A stretch of DNA of 64,000 bases from NCBI GenBank assembly GCA_013289325.1, contig JABDAE010000001.1:20525-84524 (forward strand), written 5' to 3'. Made by a program: the position numbers and the translations under genes. Source of the DNA: Chlamydiota bacterium. GTDB lineage: Bacteria; Chlamydiota; Chlamydiia; Chlamydiales; Parachlamydiaceae. Positions 63,801 to 64,000 of the stretch are shown one piece after another. The notes under the pieces were generated by a model. It was not told the origin of the DNA. It did not search any database and saw only the letters and a program-made list of their open reading frames with translations. Numbering within the stretch: position 1 is the stretch's first letter; every line of letters begins with the position of its first letter.

Positions 63801-63917
63801 CAAAGCGTCGAGAAAATGCAGAGCCTCGAGAAAATGCAGAGCAGTGACCTCTTGCAACAAGAATCGATCGACCTGCAGCAACCCGCACAAGAGATATCAC
63901 CTGATGATTTCTCATAA
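60849..63917 (+). CDS. Exported insulinase-like (M16) zinc protease
   Basis: The protein has 1022 residues from the ATG at 60849 (GTG at 60810 is the alternative), where the signal peptide begins MKKLIPLFLVAYL. The M16A inverted zinc site HFLEH is at about residues 90-94, with the distal glutamate in NAIDQEH. Two tandem M16 units follow, the second inactive, as in insulysin/pitrilysin. The C-terminus carries an unusual repeated EKMQS tail. It probably acts in the periplasm or inclusion. Chlamydia has an M16 gene at this place (CT806-like). Confidence 0.92.
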   Translation: MKKLIPLFLVAYLCIYTSHPLHSTPYTVVEDKATTPILNPNFSERKTLKLRLQNEMEVYLISDPAIDKSSAALTVKTGSWEDPVEHPGIAHFLEHMLFLGTKKYPEEGSYQRYLSEHGGQYNAFTATCITSYLLSINHDAYKEAIDRLSHFFKEPLFTPSGVDRELNAIDQEHAKNLDNDDWREHYVLKELCNPKHPHHGFSTGDKDSLKNVKQEVLKKWYKEHYSANRMRLVAISNLSLSELTPLIVDAFSDVPNYDLPPMSMHTPIFDESLKGHMVYIEPVKNIRQLTLQWEMPSSFAEMGETKPHDFVGYILGHEGRNSLIAELRKLKLADEIFVGASPLGDRNLCFTIAMSLTDEGVKNVNEVILKTFTAIENLKKKSPPQYIFDEIQTMRKINYQNQTRKNAFDAIKELALNTKEPLETYPEQTYLLSRFDQSAIKDLIQELTPKGCIYTLVAPESLTGVPFEKKETWMGVPYTVKSMDAEGLLSFENAMLCPEIDLPIFNPFIPEKLTLHSKRVVEDPSQDLTLIAENSFPLAINAESSIEEKKLIPEPVLILNSENGQIFTARDSKFSTPHIFWKFYIRTPWITSQDPKTLVLADIYTSCLMEELKSLSYPASLAGLKFSIDAEANGITLTIGGYSEKAESLYQELLAGITSFKPDLKQYKTVKQILKREYKNHSLNSALQQASERFSSVINKPFVTQKEKCGAINRVSFAKFEEFTASLFQKTYVEGMLYGNMAEETPLSVAASFMKVFNKGTYPKNEHAAKEVITLPSDKGPFYIEDNTGLPCNAAILAIEVFPYSMKAQAANQILMQAMKQPFFSTLRTKQQTGYIVGTQASEKKLHLFNTFFVQSKTHDVKDLLSRFELFIEDFMQEIDKGGVTMDRFETIKQSLIADLKMGPQSIEEMGSFLHKLAFEYQGDFHRQDNLIAAFQNLSYMEFLEHAHLAMGKQNKKRLAILKKGVLSSEESLEYSKMQNVEKMQSVEKMQSLEKMQSSDLLQQESIDLQQPAQEISPDDFS
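63777..63842 (+). repeat. 18-bp in-frame tandem repeat in the insulinase gene
   Basis: Three full units plus two thirds of a fourth of AAAATGCAGAGCGTCGAG (63777, 63795, 63813, 63831) encode KMQ(N/S)(V/L)E repeats. The unit is a multiple of three, so copy number could change without a frameshift. Confidence 0.8.
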
Positions 63918-63935
63918 ATAGACCTCTTGCATAAT

Positions 63936-64000
63936 CCTAGAAACGGCAGTTCGAGATGCTAAATTGGCGCAAGATTCTGAACTGCAGTCACTTTTGATGG
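63936..64000 (+). mobile_element. Family 1 palindromic miniature element, copy C (left part)
   Basis: The left end CCTAGAAACGGCAGTTCGAG and the inner arm GAACTGCAGTCAC are almost identical to copy B (52868); the right half lies beyond the window edge. It is preceded by ATAAT (63931-63935), a likely target duplication. It begins 18 bp after the insulinase stop. Confidence 0.8.

Overview
The window comes from a chlamydia outside the family Chlamydiaceae (an environmental or amoeba-type member of Chlamydiota). The clearest pointers are a two-domain EUO-like DNA-binding protein (33035-33466), two tandem Tlc-type nucleotide transporters (34507-37788), a plant-plastid-like glycerol-3-phosphate acyltransferase (59732-60787), and chlamydial neighbourhoods such as gltX-tsp-euo, rpsL-rpsG-fusA-rpsJ, glmM-glmS and rng-plsB-insulinase. 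Genus cannot be fixed from the sequence alone. No tRNA, rRNA or CRISPR was seen.

Layout. 2-18726: an accessory region dominated by sugar and methyl-transfer enzymes (about eight glycosyltransferase-like proteins, a sugar 3-dehydratase/aminotransferase, a dehydratase-like SDR, five methyltransferase-like proteins and a GH130-like propeller), interrupted by the efp-epmA translation pair. All but the SDR (and the first gene, whose start is missing) carry an N-terminal Sec signal peptide or membrane anchor, which is abnormal for enzymes using nucleotide sugars or SAM. One further member (GT61 family) sits at 26868-28001. 18811-25116: RseP protease, a YafQ/DinJ-type toxin-antitoxin pair and the str ribosomal operon with a clear promoter and terminator. 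25117-28474: small lineage-specific genes. 28574-41738: core genes (pgsA, gltX, tsp, euo, dus, two nucleotide transporters, pgk, a zinc/manganese-type ABC importer). 41751-44870: CPBP protease, a second toxin-antitoxin pair and a DUF4143 ATPase. 45059-52866: glmS, glmM, pcnB and a lipid A/envelope operon in which the LpxB N-terminal membrane domain is a separate gene. 53189-56185: a secreted protein and a three-gene RloAB-like putative defence operon. 56336-63917: yceD-rpmF-plsX, RNase G/E, plsB and a secreted insulinase-type protease.

Two families of palindromic, non-coding miniature transposable elements were reconstructed with target-site duplications. Family 1 (163 bp; 5-bp duplications; ends CCTAGA...) is at 43505-43667, 52868-53030 and 63936 to the window edge, with a 42-bp minimal form at 2005-2046. 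Family 2 (about 164 bp; 3-bp duplications; ends GAGGCTGAC...) is at 6358-6521 and 13736-13898, with a single end at 56286. Two copies are inserted exactly at the stop codon of a gene, and the elements sit at 3' ends of genes.

The strongest candidate for an undescribed system is the exported glycan-modification cluster: glycosyltransferases, methyltransferases and a deoxysugar-type enzyme, each with its own export signal. This implies that the chemistry happens outside the bacterial cytoplasm, possibly in the inclusion or host cell where nucleotide sugars and SAM are available. The second candidate is the ATPase/TOPRIM-like/unknown triplet at 53812-56185.
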